A stretch of 64,000 nucleotides of DNA from Halocaridina rubra (Eukaryota > Arthropoda > Malacostraca > Decapoda > Atyidae). The notes under the pieces are model-generated. The model searched no databases and had not been told where the DNA came from. It was given only the letters and a program-made list of their open reading frames with translations. Positions 1-12,225 of this stretch are shown piece by piece. The stretch lies in assembly GCA_037179515.1 (NCBI GenBank), contig JAXCGZ010021108.1:1-64000 (forward strand). The letters are read 5' to 3'. Position 1 is the stretch's first letter. Each line of letters starts with the position of its first letter. The position numbers and the translations under genes were made by a program.

Positions 1-72
1 TTTTCCCAATCTCATTCGGGTCATACAATAACCAAGCAAGCACATTACATATGTGAAAACATGAATCAATTT

Positions 73-140
73 TTACCCCGACCGGGACTCGAACCTAGGA
101 CTTATAATTACTAAGTCAAGGCGCTACCAACTACACACCA
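73..140 (-). repeat. tRNA-like (pol III promoter-like) segment, copy 1
   Basis: On the minus strand this reads as an A-box-like block, an anticodon-arm-like inverted repeat (GACTTA / TAAGTC around a 7-base loop) and a B box GGTTCGAGTCC. The acceptor arms pair poorly, so I call it a tRNA-related repeat and not a functional tRNA gene. Confidence 0.6.
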
Positions 141-349
141 CAGAAGGTATAAAAGGAATCCAACCTTATAGTTTATATCTGCTCTACTTAGGGATGAACG
201 CATTATATCTTAATGCCACTATGTTCATATTACAGATTCCCCAACCTCACTCGTGGCTTCATTTTAGCATTTAATTCAATTCCCAATCTCATTCGGGTCA
301 TACAATAACCAAGCAAGCACATTACATATGTGAAAACATGAATCAATTT

Positions 350-417
350 TTACCCCGACCAGGACTCGAACCTAGGACTTATAATTACTAAGTCAAGGCG
401 CTATCAACTACACACCA
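350..417 (-). repeat. tRNA-like segment, copy 2
   Basis: Copy of the segment at 73-140, exactly 277 bases downstream, with a few substitutions (for example a G to A next to the B box and TACC to TATC in the A-box region). The B box is intact. Confidence 0.6.
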
Positions 418-669
418 CAGAAGGTATAAAAGTTCTAGGTTAGAGTCCCGGTTGGGGTAAAAATTGATTCATGTTTTCACATATGTAATGTGCTTGCTTG
501 GTTATTGTATGACCCGAATGAGATTTGGAATTGAATTAAATGCTAAAATGAAGCCACGAGTGAGGTTGGGAAATCTGTAATATGAACATAGTGGCATTCA
601 GATAGAATGCGTTCATTCCTAAGTATAGCAAATATAAGCTATAAGGTTGGATTCCTTTTATACCTTCTG

Positions 670-736
670 TGGTGTGTAGTTGGTAGCGCCTTGACTTAGT
701 AATTATAAGTCCTAATTTTGAGTCCCGGTCGGGGTA
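670..736 (+). repeat. tRNA-like segment, copy 3 (inverted), decayed B box
   Basis: Same segment in plus orientation. The A-box side matches the other copies, but the B box is altered (AATTTTGAGTCC where the others have AGGTTCGAGTCC), so pol III promoter activity is probably lost. A partial B-box half of another unit lies at 433-462. Confidence 0.55.
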
Positions 737-778
737 AAAAAAAAATTTATTCATGTTTTCACATATGTAATGTGCTTG

Positions 779-1275
<497 letters not shown>

Positions 1276-1361
1276 TACCTAATTGCGATTACCTAATTGT
1301 GTTTACGGGAAAGAGCCCAAAGCTCGTAACTTCCCGTCTCCTGATCGCTTCCATTTTGTAC

Positions 1362-4170
1362 TTAGTGATATTTATCATGCCTGTCCTTAAAACTATAGAT
1401 TGAGATAGCATTAACTACCTCCTCGTTTAGCGAATTCCATATATCAACTACTTTTACACTGAGAAAGTATTTCCTTACATCCTGCAAAGAAGTTTTCTTA
1501 CCAAGCTTCAAACTATGACCTCTAGTTCTATAGCCAGCCATATCAAAATATCGATCCCTATCCACTCTATCATAACCATGAAGGAATTTAAAGACTGTCA
1601 CCATATCCCCCTCAATCTTCTAGTTTCGAGTGATGGTAAGTCTAATTCCCTCAGCCTCTCATCATAACTGAGATTGCATATTTCTGACACTAGTTTCGTG
1701 GCATGTCTTTGAACTTTTTCAAGCTTAGCTATGTGCTTCTTCAAGTGCAGATTCCAAAAGGGGGCTGCATATTCGAGTTTTGGCCTCACATAGGTTACAT
1801 AAATATTTCAGAGCATTTTCTTGTCCACGTACCTGAAGCCTACCCTTACGTTTGATAAGAAGGCATATGCTGCCCTTACAATGCCATTTATATGTATTTC
1901 TTGAAACAAATCTGCCAGTATGTTTACTCCTAGATCTCTCTCATTTTCTGTCTCTTAAAGTTGTAATCCTTCCACCGAGTAGTCAAGCTTTGGCCTTCTT
2001 GCACTTGTACCCATTCTCATTGCCTTACATTCTGAAGTATTGAATTTCATTAGCCACTTTTCCGACCACTCATGCAGACTATTTAGATCTTCCTGAAGTT
2101 CTCTTCCATTGTCCTCATTTCTTACTTTCCTCACAATATTTGCATCAACTGCAAACATATGGAATGAATTTACAGACTCTGGGAGGTTATTTACATATAC
2201 AAGGAACAAAAGTGGCCCTAGAACTGAACCCTGTGGAACTCCACTACTAACTCTTCTCCATTCAGACACTGAGTGTCTTACCCTAATCCTCTGTTCCCTT
2301 CCTTCTAAGTAAGTTTATATCCATTCTAAGACATTTCCACCTATTCTAGCCATTGCTTGCAGCTTCCTAATAAGTCTCCCATGTGGAACAGTGTCAAATA
2401 CTTCCTGGAAGTCTAGGAATATGCAATCTGCCCAGCCCTCTCTATCCTGTAAGATTGGGCTAACCTCATCATAAAATTCTAATAAGTTTGTTACTGTTGA
2501 TCTACCTTCTCTGAAGCCATGTTGTCTCACTGACAAAAGGTTGAAGGATTCCAAGTGAAGAGAGATATGTTCCCTTTGTAGTTCATCCATAACTCTGCAA
2601 ACTATGCAGGTCAAGGAAACTGGTCTATAGTTTAGAGCCATATCCATCCTTCCCTTTTTGTAGATAAGTATCACATTTGCTTGTTTCCAGCATCTTGGAA
2701 TCTCCCCTCCCTTTTTAAATATGATACTTAGTGCCACTGATATTTAGTTTGTGCATTTTTAAGTGCATGTGGGGACATATAATCAGTACCTTTAGCCTTA
2801 TTGACATCTAACTATATCAGGGCTTTGCATACCTCTGTGGCTGAAAGGTTGATGTTTTCTAATACTGGCATGTGAGATTATATGTCTGCAATCTCAGGGG
2901 GTGGGGTATTTTCTACTGTAAATACTGATTGAAACGCCTTCTTCAATTCTTTGCAAATCTCTTCATCCGTCTCATTGATGCTTCCATCCGCTCTCTTAAT
3001 CGTAAAAACCTGTTCTTTTACCTTCAGTTTTCCTCTGATAAAGCTGTGGAAAAGCTTGGGATTTTCTTTAGCCTTCCTGTGATGTCCCTTTCATAGTCTC
3101 CCCATGCCACTCTTCTTTTACTTAGGTAATCATTTCTTGCTCATTTGTATTTTTGCCAGGCATTAAGTTTTTTCTCATCCTATAACTTTTCCAGCATTTG
3201 TCTCTCCACTCCTGGGCTCCTTTACACTCAATATTGAACCATTTCTCTCTGGCATGAATTACACCTACTTTGGTGGCAGGTATGCAGCTGTCTACTATCG
3301 TCCCATATTTCTCACAAAAGATGTCATACATTTCTTGTACAGATTTTTTTGTAAAATAAGGTTCTCCAGTCAATAACTGCAAAAAGCTCATTCATTTTGA
3401 TGTAATCTCCTTTCGGATAGTTCCTCCTCATATCCTCAGTGCCTCTACTCTCAGGCAGAATATCTACAATGATATACCCCATCAACAACACACAGTGGTC
3501 ACTCTTTCCAATTGGTGGTTCATACTCAATTTTTCCAATATCCAACACATTATCTGTGAATACTAGATCAAGTAGTGATGGCTCATCCCCATCCCTCTCG
3601 CTTGTTGGTTCCATTACTTGTTGGTGTAGGAAATTCCCTTGTATGCAATCTAGGAATCTTGCCCCAAATAAGTCCTCACCACTGTGTGGGTCAAGATTTA
3701 TCCAATCTATCTCTTTATGATTAAAATCTCCCATAATCAAAATCCTGCATTTTCTCTCCTGTGCCATGTTAACAACTGAGTTTATGACTTCAATAGTACC
3801 TATATGACTTTCCTCATAAACTTCTAGCCTATTCTGGTTCCTTGGTGGATTATATACAACAGTTATTATAATGCTCTCTGACCCAGTATTTATGCGAGCA
3901 ACAAGAAATTCATCGAACTCACATTTTTATTGCCAAGTTTATTTCTTCAACCTGAATCCTTTCACTCATGAGCAGTGCTATCCCTACACCATCCCTCTCA
4001 GATCTTTCAACATTTAATATTCTGAAGCCCTTAGAAAAAACTCAACTTAGTCTCTGTAATTGCTTCTATATCTGCCTTACTGTTGTGAATCCTATCTTTT
4101 AATTCTACTGCCTTACCAGCTAATCCATCAGCATTTGTGTATAGCAATCTTAATGAGGCCCCATCCCCTG
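1362..4170 (-). pseudogene. CR1-A ORF2 (endonuclease-reverse transcriptase), broken
   Basis: Order on the minus strand: endonuclease (fragment 3767-3324 with IMGDFNHKEIDW and [11 protein letters not shown]), linker with WRDKCWKSYR, RT (2737-2315 with [18 protein letters not shown]; 2269-1955 with SSGVPQGSVLGPLLFLVY) and the C-terminal conserved block (1789-1362). The RT catalytic FADD motif reads FAVD, so a catalytic Asp is lost. At least five frames are needed to read through. Confidence 0.88.
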
Positions 4171-5272
4171 ATCTTCTATAATTATCTTCTTTATCTCCCC
4201 TTTGTCTGGAAGAACTCTGAAATTAAAACTTTTCTTCTCTTCTTCATTTCTTTCCTCATTTAACCTTCTTACCTCTTCCAACAAGTTTTTGATCTTTCCC
4301 ATTTCTTCCTATGTTCTGTATCGTCTAGTGATCACTTCTTTGAATTCTTGATGGTCTTTTAGACTTTTTTTCTCAACAATATTTCTCTACCTGTTTCACC
4401 TCTCTCAAAGGTTACTTTTGTTGGTCTCTGCTTTCTCTCCCTCGAATATTTGACTAGTTGGTGAATGTTTACAATATTCTCAGGACCACAAACTCCTCCA
4501 AGCTTTCTTATCAGGTCTACAACCCTAGCTTTATTTTCTTCAAGTCTCCCCTGCCATGTTGACTCCTGGGATTCGCTTATGCCTGAGATTACCACTGTCT
4601 TCTCTTTATCAAGTGCTTGTTTAATCATTGGATTTGCCCTTTCCATCAAAACGTCTTTCATTTTTTTATTACTATTCCTTTATAGTCAACTGTTTGTATG
4701 TTTTCCAGTGTCAACACCTTCATAGCCTCCTTTACTGCCACATTAACCTTTTGTGCATCAGCAAAGGAAGTTTTCATGGCATCATGTTCATTATTCAGCT
4801 CCTAAAACTCTTTTCTCAACTGTTCAATGTTTTCCTTAATCTGGACATTCCAAGCTGCAATCTCGTCTCTCTCAGAAGAGAGCAGTGAACTAACATTTAA
4901 TTCATTTAGGTTATTATTCATCTGTGTGTGGTTATCTTCTTGTTTACAAATTCTGGTTTCTAGTTCACTCTTTTTCCCTTTCAGCTCCTTTATTTATTTT
5001 TCTAGTTCCTTGCTCTCCTGCCCTTGTGCTTTATTTGCTTTCTCCAAATATCTTATTTCCTCTCTAAGTGTTTCATTCTCTTTCATTTCTCTATCCATAC
5101 TCCGAATTTTATCATGAAGGCTTATAACCATTGTCCCTAAATCCTTCATTCTCTGTTTTAATCTCCTAATAGCTACTCCCCATCCTGCTGCTACATCCCA
5201 TGGACATCCTCTATCATCCCTCCCCATCACGAGGGTAGGGGGGGTTTGGGACAGAGATGGCCTCATTTTCAT
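4170..5272 (-). pseudogene. CR1-A ORF1 (coiled-coil protein), broken
   Basis: Start is the ATG at 5272 (MKMRPSLSQTPP). The first part is rich in Lys, Glu and Leu heptads (REMKENETLREEIRYLEKANKA), predicting a coiled coil. The later part (4661-4359: [26 protein letters not shown]) matches the ORF1 C-terminal region of the other copies. In-frame stops separate the two blocks. CR1 ORF1 proteins usually bind RNA and form ribonucleoprotein particles with the element transcript; here this is inferred by position only. Confidence 0.8.
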
Positions 5273-5663
5273 GTTTCCCCTTTCACAGAAATTTGAAGAA
5301 GAATAATTAGAGAAAGAGAAAAAAAGGAGAAAAGCTTTTAAGTTTCACACAGAATTTCTATATCTTCATATAAGTACTATTTAGTTACTCTATTTATCTC
5401 TTTTCTGGAATACCCATCCTATATTAAAATTTGACTTTGGTATTTTAAGGAAAGGAAAATGCAAAACAAAAGTCTACTTGAAGGAAAATTTGAATTTGTA
5501 TCTGAGAAGACACCCACCTGTTTCTGCTATATATTCTTCTTAACTGATAAATTCACTTGCTAACCAAGGTATGTTATCGCAGGATCAGACTATACATTTA
5601 ACTCACTGCACAAAAGGCAACATACTACCCCTTAGTATAAAATTGAGATTGTGACATAAATCC

Positions 5664-6165
5664 AGATTTGTCTCCAGAAATACATATAAATGGCATAGTA
5701 AGGGCAGCATATGCATTCTTATCAAATGTAAGGGTAGCCTTCAGGCACATGGACAAGGAAATGTTCAGAAATATTTATGTAACCTAAGTGAGGCCAAAAC
5801 TCGAATATGCAGCCCCCTTTTGGAATCCGCACTTGAAAAAGCACATAGCTAAGCTTGAAAAAGTTCAAAGACATGCCACGAAACTGGTGCCAGAAATACG
5901 CAATCTCAGTTATGATGAGAGGCTGAGGGAATTAGACTTAAAATCACTCAAAGCTAGAAGAGTGAGGGGGGATATGGTGACAGTCTTTAAATTCCTTCAT
6001 GGTTATGATAGAGTGGAAATGCTATCTCAATCCATAGTTTTAAGGACAGGTATGATAAGTATCACTAAGTATAAAATGGAACCGATCAGGAGACGGGAAG
6101 ATACGAGCTTTGGGCTCTTTCCCGTAAACACAATTAGGTAATCACAATTAGGTAATCACACACAC
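5664..6165 (+). mobile_element. CR1-B: 5'-truncated CR1 copy with internal deletion
   Basis: Starts at the ORF2 C-terminal part (LSPEIHINGIVRAAYAF region), has an in-frame stop (AACCTAAGTGAGG, near 5784), and ends with the 3' hairpin and tail. The block encoding DRDRYFDMAGSRTRGHS through the NWNSL-EEVV segment is deleted at GATAGAGTGG/AAATGCTATC (about 6014). CR1-C has the identical deletion. Confidence 0.9.
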
Positions 6166-6744
6166 AAGCTTGACTACTCGGTGGCTGGAGTACAACTTCA
6201 AGAGACAGAAAATGAGAGAGATCTAGGAGTAAACATACTGGCAAATTTGTCTCCAGAAATACATATAAATGGCATAGTAAGGGCAGCATATGCATTCTTA
6301 TCAAATGTAAGGGTAGCCTTCAGGCACATGGACAAGGAAATGTTCAGAAATATTTATGTAACCTATGTGAGGCCAAAACTCGAATATGCAGCCCCCTTTT
6401 GGAATCCGCACTTGAAAAAGCACATAGCTATGCTTGAAAAAGTTCAAAGACATGCCACGAAACTGGTGCCAGAAATACGCAATCTCAGTCATGATGAGAG
6501 ACTGAGGGAATTAGACTTAAAATCACTCGAAGCTAGAAGAGTGAGGGGGGATATGGTTACAGTCTTTAAATTCCTTCATGGTTATGATAGAGTGGAAATG
6601 CTATCTCATTCCATAGTTTTAAGGACAGGTATGATAAGTATCACTAAGTATAAAATGGAACCGATCAGGAGACGGGAAGATACGAGCTTTGGGCTCTTTC
6701 CCGTAAACACAATTAGGTAATCACAATTAGGTAATCACACACAC
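6166..6744 (+). mobile_element. CR1-C: 579-base tandem unit of CR1 3' end
   Basis: Begins at AAGCTTGACTACTCGG directly after the (CA)-type tail of CR1-B and ends with its own tail. It carries the same internal deletion as CR1-B and is offset from it by exactly 579 bases, so B and C are a tandem duplication and not two independent insertions. A 179-codon frame is open (6181-6720) but encodes only a rearranged ORF2 C-terminus. Confidence 0.9.
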
Positions 6745-7469
6745 AAGCTTGACTACTCGGTGGCTGGAGTACAACTTCAAGAGACAGAAAATGAGAGAGA
6801 TATAGGAGTAAACATACTGGCAAATTTGTCTCCAGAAATACATATAAATGGCATAGTAAGGGCAGCATATGCATTCTTATCAAATGTAAGGGTAGCCTTC
6901 AGGCACATGGACAAGGAAATGTTCAGAAATATTTATGTAACCTATGTGAGGCCAAAACTCGAATATACAGCCCCCTTTTGGAATCCGCACTTGAAAAAGC
7001 ACATAGCTAAGCTTGAAAAAGTTCAAAGACATGCCACGAAACTGGTGCCAGAAATACGCAATCTCAGTTATGATGAGAGGCTGAGGGAATAAGACTTACC
7101 ATCACTCGAAGCTAGAAGAGTGAGGGGGGATATGGTGACAGTCTTTAAATTCCTTCATGGTTATGATAGAGTGGATAGGGATCGATATTTTGATATGGCT
7201 GGCTCTAGAACTAGAGGTCATAGTTTGAAGCTTCGTAAGAAAACTTATTTGCAGGATGTAAGGAAATACTTTTTCAGTGTAAGAGTAGTTGATAATTGGA
7301 ATTCGCTAAGCAGGGAGGTAGTTAATTCTATCTCAATTTATAGTTTTAAGGACAGGTATAATAAGTATCACTAAGTATAAAATGGAACCGATCAGGAGAC
7401 GGGAAGATACGAGCTTTGGGCTCTTTCCCATAAACACAATTAGGTAATCACAATTAGGTAATCACACAC
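6745..7469 (+). mobile_element. CR1-D: 5'-truncated CR1 copy
   Basis: Starts at the same AAGCTTGACTACTCGG breakpoint as CR1-C, again immediately after a tail, but lacks the internal deletion of B and C. The reading frame is broken by TAA at 7090 (GGGAATAAGACTTACC where relatives have GAATTAGAC) and then continues at 7120-7374 to the conserved C-terminus ending FKDRYNKYH. Confidence 0.9.
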
Positions 7470-10415
7470 AGAAGATCAGGGGATGGGGCCTCATTAAGAT
7501 TGTTATACACAAATGCTGATGGATTAGCTGGTAAGGCAGTAGAATTAAAAGATAGGATTCACAACAGTAAGGCAGATATAGTAGCAATTACAGAGACTAA
7601 GTTGAGTGAGGACATAAACAGTGTCACAGTTTTTCCTAAGGGCTTCAGAATACTAAGGGTTGAAAGATCTGAGAGGACTGGTGGAGGGATAGCACTGCTC
7701 ATAAGTGAAAGGATTCAAGTTGAAGAAATAAACTTGGCTATAGAAAGTGAGTTCAAGAAATTTCTTGTTGCTCGCATAAATACTGGGTCAGAGAGCATTA
7801 TAATAACTGTTGAATACAACCCACCAAGGAACCAAGATAGGCTTGAAGTTTATGAGGAAAGTCATATAGGTACTATTAAAGTCATAAACTCAGTTGTTAA
7901 CATGGCACGGGAAAAAAATGTAGGATTTTGATTATGGGAGACTGTAATCATAAAGAGATAGATTGGATAAATCTTGACCCACACAGTGGTGAGGACTCAT
8001 TCGGGGCAAGATTCCTAGATTGCGTACAAGGGAATTTCCTACACCAACATGTAATGGAACCAACAAGGGCCAGGGATGGGGATGAGCCATCACTACTTGA
8101 TCTAGTGTTCACAGATAATGTGTTGGATATTGAAAAAATTGAGTATGAACCATCCATTGGAAAGAGTGACCACTGTGTGTTGTTGATGGAGTATATCATT
8201 GAAAATATTCTTCCTGAGAGTAGAGGCGCTGTGGACATGAGGAGGAACTATCCTTAAAGGAGATTACATCAAAATGAATGAGCTTTTTACAGTTATTGAC
8301 TGGAGAACCTTATTTTACAACAAATCTGTACAAGAAATGTATGACATCTTTTGTGAGAAATATGGGAAGATAGTAGATTGCTGCATACCTGTCACCAAAG
8401 TAGGTGTAATTCATGCCAGAGAGAAATGGTTCGATAATGGGTGTAAAAGAGCTAAGGAGTGGAGAGACAAATGCTGGAAAAGGCATAGAAGAAGGAAAAA
8501 CATAAATGCCTGGCAAACCTACAAAAGAGCAAGAAATGACTACCTAAGTAAAAGGAGAGAGGCAGAGAGAGACTATGAGAGGGACATCACCAGGAAGGCT
8601 AAAGAAAAACCCAAGCTTTTCCACAGCTTTATCAGAGGAAAACTGAAGGTAAAAGAACAGGTTTTAAGACTAAAGAGAGCGGATGTAAGCATCACTGAGA
8701 CGGATGAAAAGATCTGTAAAGAATTGAACAAGGAGTTTCAGTCAGTATTTACAGTAGAAAATACCCCACCCCCTCAGATTGCAGTGATAGAAGCTCAAGG
8801 GCCGGTATTAGAGAACATCAGCCTTACAGCCACAGAGGTAGGCAAAGCGCTGATGGATTTAGATGTTCATAAAGCTACAGGTCCTGATGACATATCCCCT
8901 CATGTGCTTAAAAAATGCACAAACTCAATATCAGTGGCACTAAGTATCATATTTAAAAAGTCACTGGAGTCAGGGGAGATTCCAAGATGCTGGAAACAAG
9001 CAAATGTGATACCTATCTTCAAAAAGGGAAGGAGGGATATGGCTCTGAACTATAGATCAGTTTCCTTGACCAGCATAGTTTGCAAAGTTATGGAGAAACT
9101 ACTAAGGAAACATATCTCTCTTCACTTGGAATCCTTCAACTTTTTGTCAGTGAGGCAACATGGCTTCAGAGAAGGTAGATCAACAGTAACAAACTTATTA
9201 GAATTTTATGATGAGGTAAGCCGAATCTTATAGGAAAGAGAGGGCTGGGCAGATTGCATATTCCTAGACTTCCAGAAAGCGTTTGACACTGTTCCACATG
9301 GGAGACTTATTAGGAAGTTGCAATCAATGGCTAGAATAGGTGGAAATGTTTTAGAATGGATAAAAACTTACTTAGAAGGAAGGGAACAGAGGGTTAGAGT
9401 AAGACACTCAGTGTTTGAATGAAGAAGAGTTAGTAGTGGAGTTCCACAGGGTTCAGTTTTAGGGCCACTTTTGTTCCTTGTATATGTAAATGACCTACCA
9501 GAGTGTGTAAATTCATTCATGAATATGTTTGCAGATGATGCAAAGATTGTGAAGAAAGTAAAAAACGAGAACAATTGTAGAGAATTTCAGGAGGATATAA
9601 ATAATCTGCATGAGTGGTCAGAAAAGTGGCTAATGAAATTCAATACTTCAAAATGTAAGGTAATGAGAATGGGTATAAGTGCAAGAAGGCCCAAGCTTGA
9701 CTACTCGGTGGCTGGAGTACAACTTCAAGAGACAGAAAATGAGAGAGATCTAGGAGTAAACATACTGGCAGATTTGTCTCCAGAAATACATATAAATGGC
9801 ATAGTAAGGGCAGCATATGCATTCTTATCAAATGTAAGGGTAGCCTTCAGGCACATGGACAAGGAAATGTTCAGAAATATTTATGTAACCTATGTGAGGC
9901 CAAAACTCGAATATGCAGCCCCCTTTTGGAATCCGCACTTGAAAAAGCACATAGCAAAGCTTGAAAAAGTTCAAAGACATGCCACGAAACTGTTGCCAGA
10001 AATACGCAATCTCAGTTATGATGAGAGGCTGAGGGAATTAGACTTACCATCACTCGAAGCTAGAAGAGTGAGCGGGGGATATGGTGGCAGTCTTTAAATT
10101 CCTTCATGGTTATGATAGAGTGGATAGGGATCGATATTTTGATATGGCTGGCTCTAGAACTAGAGGTCATAGTTTGAAGCTTCGTAAGAAAACTTCTTTG
10201 CAGGATGTAAGGAAATACTTTTTCAGTGTAAGAGTAGTTGATAATTGGAATTTGCTAAGCGAGGAGGTAGTTAATGCTATCTCAATCCATAGTTTTAAGG
10301 ACTGGTATGATAAGTATCACTAAGTATAAAATGGAACCGATCAGGATACGGGAAGATACGAGCTTTGGGTTCTTTCCCGTAAACACAATTAGGTAATCAC
10401 AATAATGTAATCACA
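7470..10415 (+). mobile_element. CR1-E: CR1 copy truncated just before ORF2
   Basis: Joins the tail of CR1-D at CACACA/GAAGATCAGGGG, which is the ORF1/ORF2 overlap of full copies. It contains all of ORF2 and the 3' end, with tail repeats at about 10384-10415. It shares two frameshift indels with CR1-F (see findings), so the two are close relatives. Confidence 0.92.
7500..10323 (+). pseudogene. CR1-E ORF2 (endonuclease-reverse transcriptase), broken
   Basis: Endonuclease halves lie at 7500-7931 ([28 protein letters not shown]) and 7928-8257 ([21 protein letters not shown]), split by a one-base loss in an A run (7 A instead of 8). GDFNH has become GDCNH. Linker and RT fingers are at 8274-9233, then TAG at 9231. 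The RT palm with intact FADD is in 9471-10097, and the C-terminal block in 10081-10323 after a +1 shift. It is not translatable as one protein, but every block is present in order. Confidence 0.9.
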
Positions 10416-10972
10416 CATACATAGTGCACATGCTTACACAAGTATTCAGTATCTCTTAAACTTTTCCTTGTGTTTTTGAGTGACTGAGACTTTAGTGCAT
10501 AAATTCTACATAATTTCCCTAAATAAGAAATCCTGCAGAGTATTGTGAGTAAAAAACTTATATTTGTTGTATGACGAGACTGTCCAAAATATTAAAGGAA
10601 AAAATTGAGAACATTTTCGTGAGGGGAAAGAGAAGAAGCTGTCCTGTTCTGCCTTGAAGGAAATTTAGAAGAGTTCCCAGAGGTGAAGCCATCTCATCAC
10701 ATTACCTAATTTTTTGTGTAAATTGGGGAGAACTATTAAGCCGTTTACCTGATCCTGTGGTTCCATATGTTGTTAAAATCAGTATCCCACCCATTTATAT
10801 TACTTTTATAGCTAGTTTGATACACGAAATAATTGAATAATTAAATAAATACCAAAAATGCACCTGTGAACAGTACTGAGTAAAGTTGCCAAGAAGCACA
10901 GCTGTCTTATTTTCTTCAATTTTTTCTTTTCTTTTAGATTTCTCTTTTATTATTTTTTTATTTTGCATATAT
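10416..10972. other. Unassigned, 557 bases, with a dispersed block
   Basis: No gene seen. About 10440-10580 resembles 28490-28640 in intron 7 (shared landmarks CTGCAGAGTATTGTGAGT / CTGCAGAGTATTGTCAAT), so part is an unclassified dispersed repeat. The rest could be an upstream part of the CR1-F 5' UTR, but it has no match near CR1-A. Confidence 0.5.
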
Positions 10973-11310
10973 ATTGAGTCAAATGTAAAGTCTGATCCTG
11001 TGATAACATATCTTGGTTAGCAAGTGAGTTTATCAGTTAAGGTGGGTGTCTCCTCAGACACAACTTTGAATTTTCCTTCAAGTTGCATTTTGTTTTTGTT
11101 GCATTTTTTTCTTTTTCTTTTTATCCTCAAATTACCATAGTAAAATTTTTAAGTTAAGATGTGTGTTACCAGAAAAGAGATAAACTGAGTCGCTATATAG
11201 CACTTATTTGAAGTTATAAAAATTCTGTGTGAAGCTTGAAAAAAAGTTTTTCTCTCTTTTTTTCTCTTTTTCTTCTTCTTTCTATATTCTGTGAGAGGGA
11301 GAACATAAAA

Positions 11311-12223
11311 ATGAGGCCATCTCTGTCCCAAACCTTTCCAGCCCATGGGTCGAGAGAAGGGGTAGCTATTAGGAGACTAAAACAGAAAATCAAGGATTTA
11401 GAGGCAATGGTTATAAGCCTTGATGATAAAATTCGGAATAGGGATAGAGAAATGAAAGAGAATGAAACACTCAGAGAGGAAATAAGACTTTTGGAGGAAG
11501 CAAATAAAGCACAAGGGCAGGAGAGATAGGAACTAGAAAAACGAGTAAAGAACCTGCAAGGGGAAAAGGGTGAACTAGAAACCAGAATTTCTAAACTAGA
11601 AGATAAAACCAATCAGCTGAATGACAACCTAAATGAATTAGACGTTAATTCACTGCTCTCTTCTGAGAGAGACGAGATTGCAGCTTGGAATGTCCAGATT
11701 AAGGAAAACATTGAACAGCTTAGAAAAGAGTTCCAGGAGCTGAATATGGAACAAGGGTCATATCAAACGGGCACCTGATAAAGAAAAGACGGTGGTAATC
11801 TCAGGCATAAGCGAATCCCAGGAGCCCACCTGAAAAAAATAAAGCTCGGGTTGTATACCTGATAAGAAAGCTTGGAGTAGTTTGTGGTCCTGAGGATATT
11901 GTAAACATTCACCAACTAGGCAAATATTCGAGGGAAGGAAAGCCGAGACCAACAAAAGTAACCTTTGAGAGAGGGGAAACATGTACGGAAATATTGTTGA
12001 GAAAAAAAGTCTAAAAGACCTTCAAGAATTCAAAGAAGTGTTCATTAGACGATACAGAACATAGGAAGAGATGGGAAAGATAAAAAATTTGTTACAAGAG
12101 GCAAGATGGTTAAATGAGGAAAGAATTGAAGAGGAGAAGAAAAAATTTCATTTCAGAGTTCTTCCAGACAAAGAGGAGATAAAGAAGATAATGACAGAAG
12201 ATCAGGGGATGGGGCCTCATTAA
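11311..12223 (+). pseudogene. CR1-F ORF1 (coiled-coil protein), broken
   Basis: ATG at 11311 gives MRPSLSQTFPAHGSREGVAI, then a long Lys/Glu/Leu-rich coiled coil. A TAG at 11527-11529 (ERKE to ER-stop), a deletion near 11750 that removes the block after the ELNMEN region, and a lost A in an A run near 12008 break the frame. The C-terminal part reaches TAA at 12221-12223, inside the start of the ORF2 frame. Confidence 0.82.
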
Positions 12224-12225
12224 GA

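Larger units (their letters stand above)
1273..5603 (-). mobile_element. CR1-A: near full-length CR1-clade LINE
   Basis: About 4.3 kb on the minus strand: a 5' UTR (5603 to 5275) homologous to that at 10973-11310, a coiled-coil ORF1, an ORF2 with apurinic-like endonuclease and reverse transcriptase, and a 3' end with the hairpin and AATTAGGTAATC-type tail at 1273-1330. The CR1 assignment rests on the endonuclease style (YTNADGL, GDFNHKEIDW, KSDHCVL), the RT blocks (VPQGSVLGPLLF) and the C-terminal block ending in FKDR-DKYH. Stops and frameshifts break both ORFs. It lies head-to-head with the CR1 array that begins at 5664. Confidence 0.93.

Noticed and set aside
73..140. Functional tRNA gene
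   Set aside because: Acceptor and T stems pair poorly and the segment repeats as part of a 277-base unit, so it is a tRNA-related repeat.
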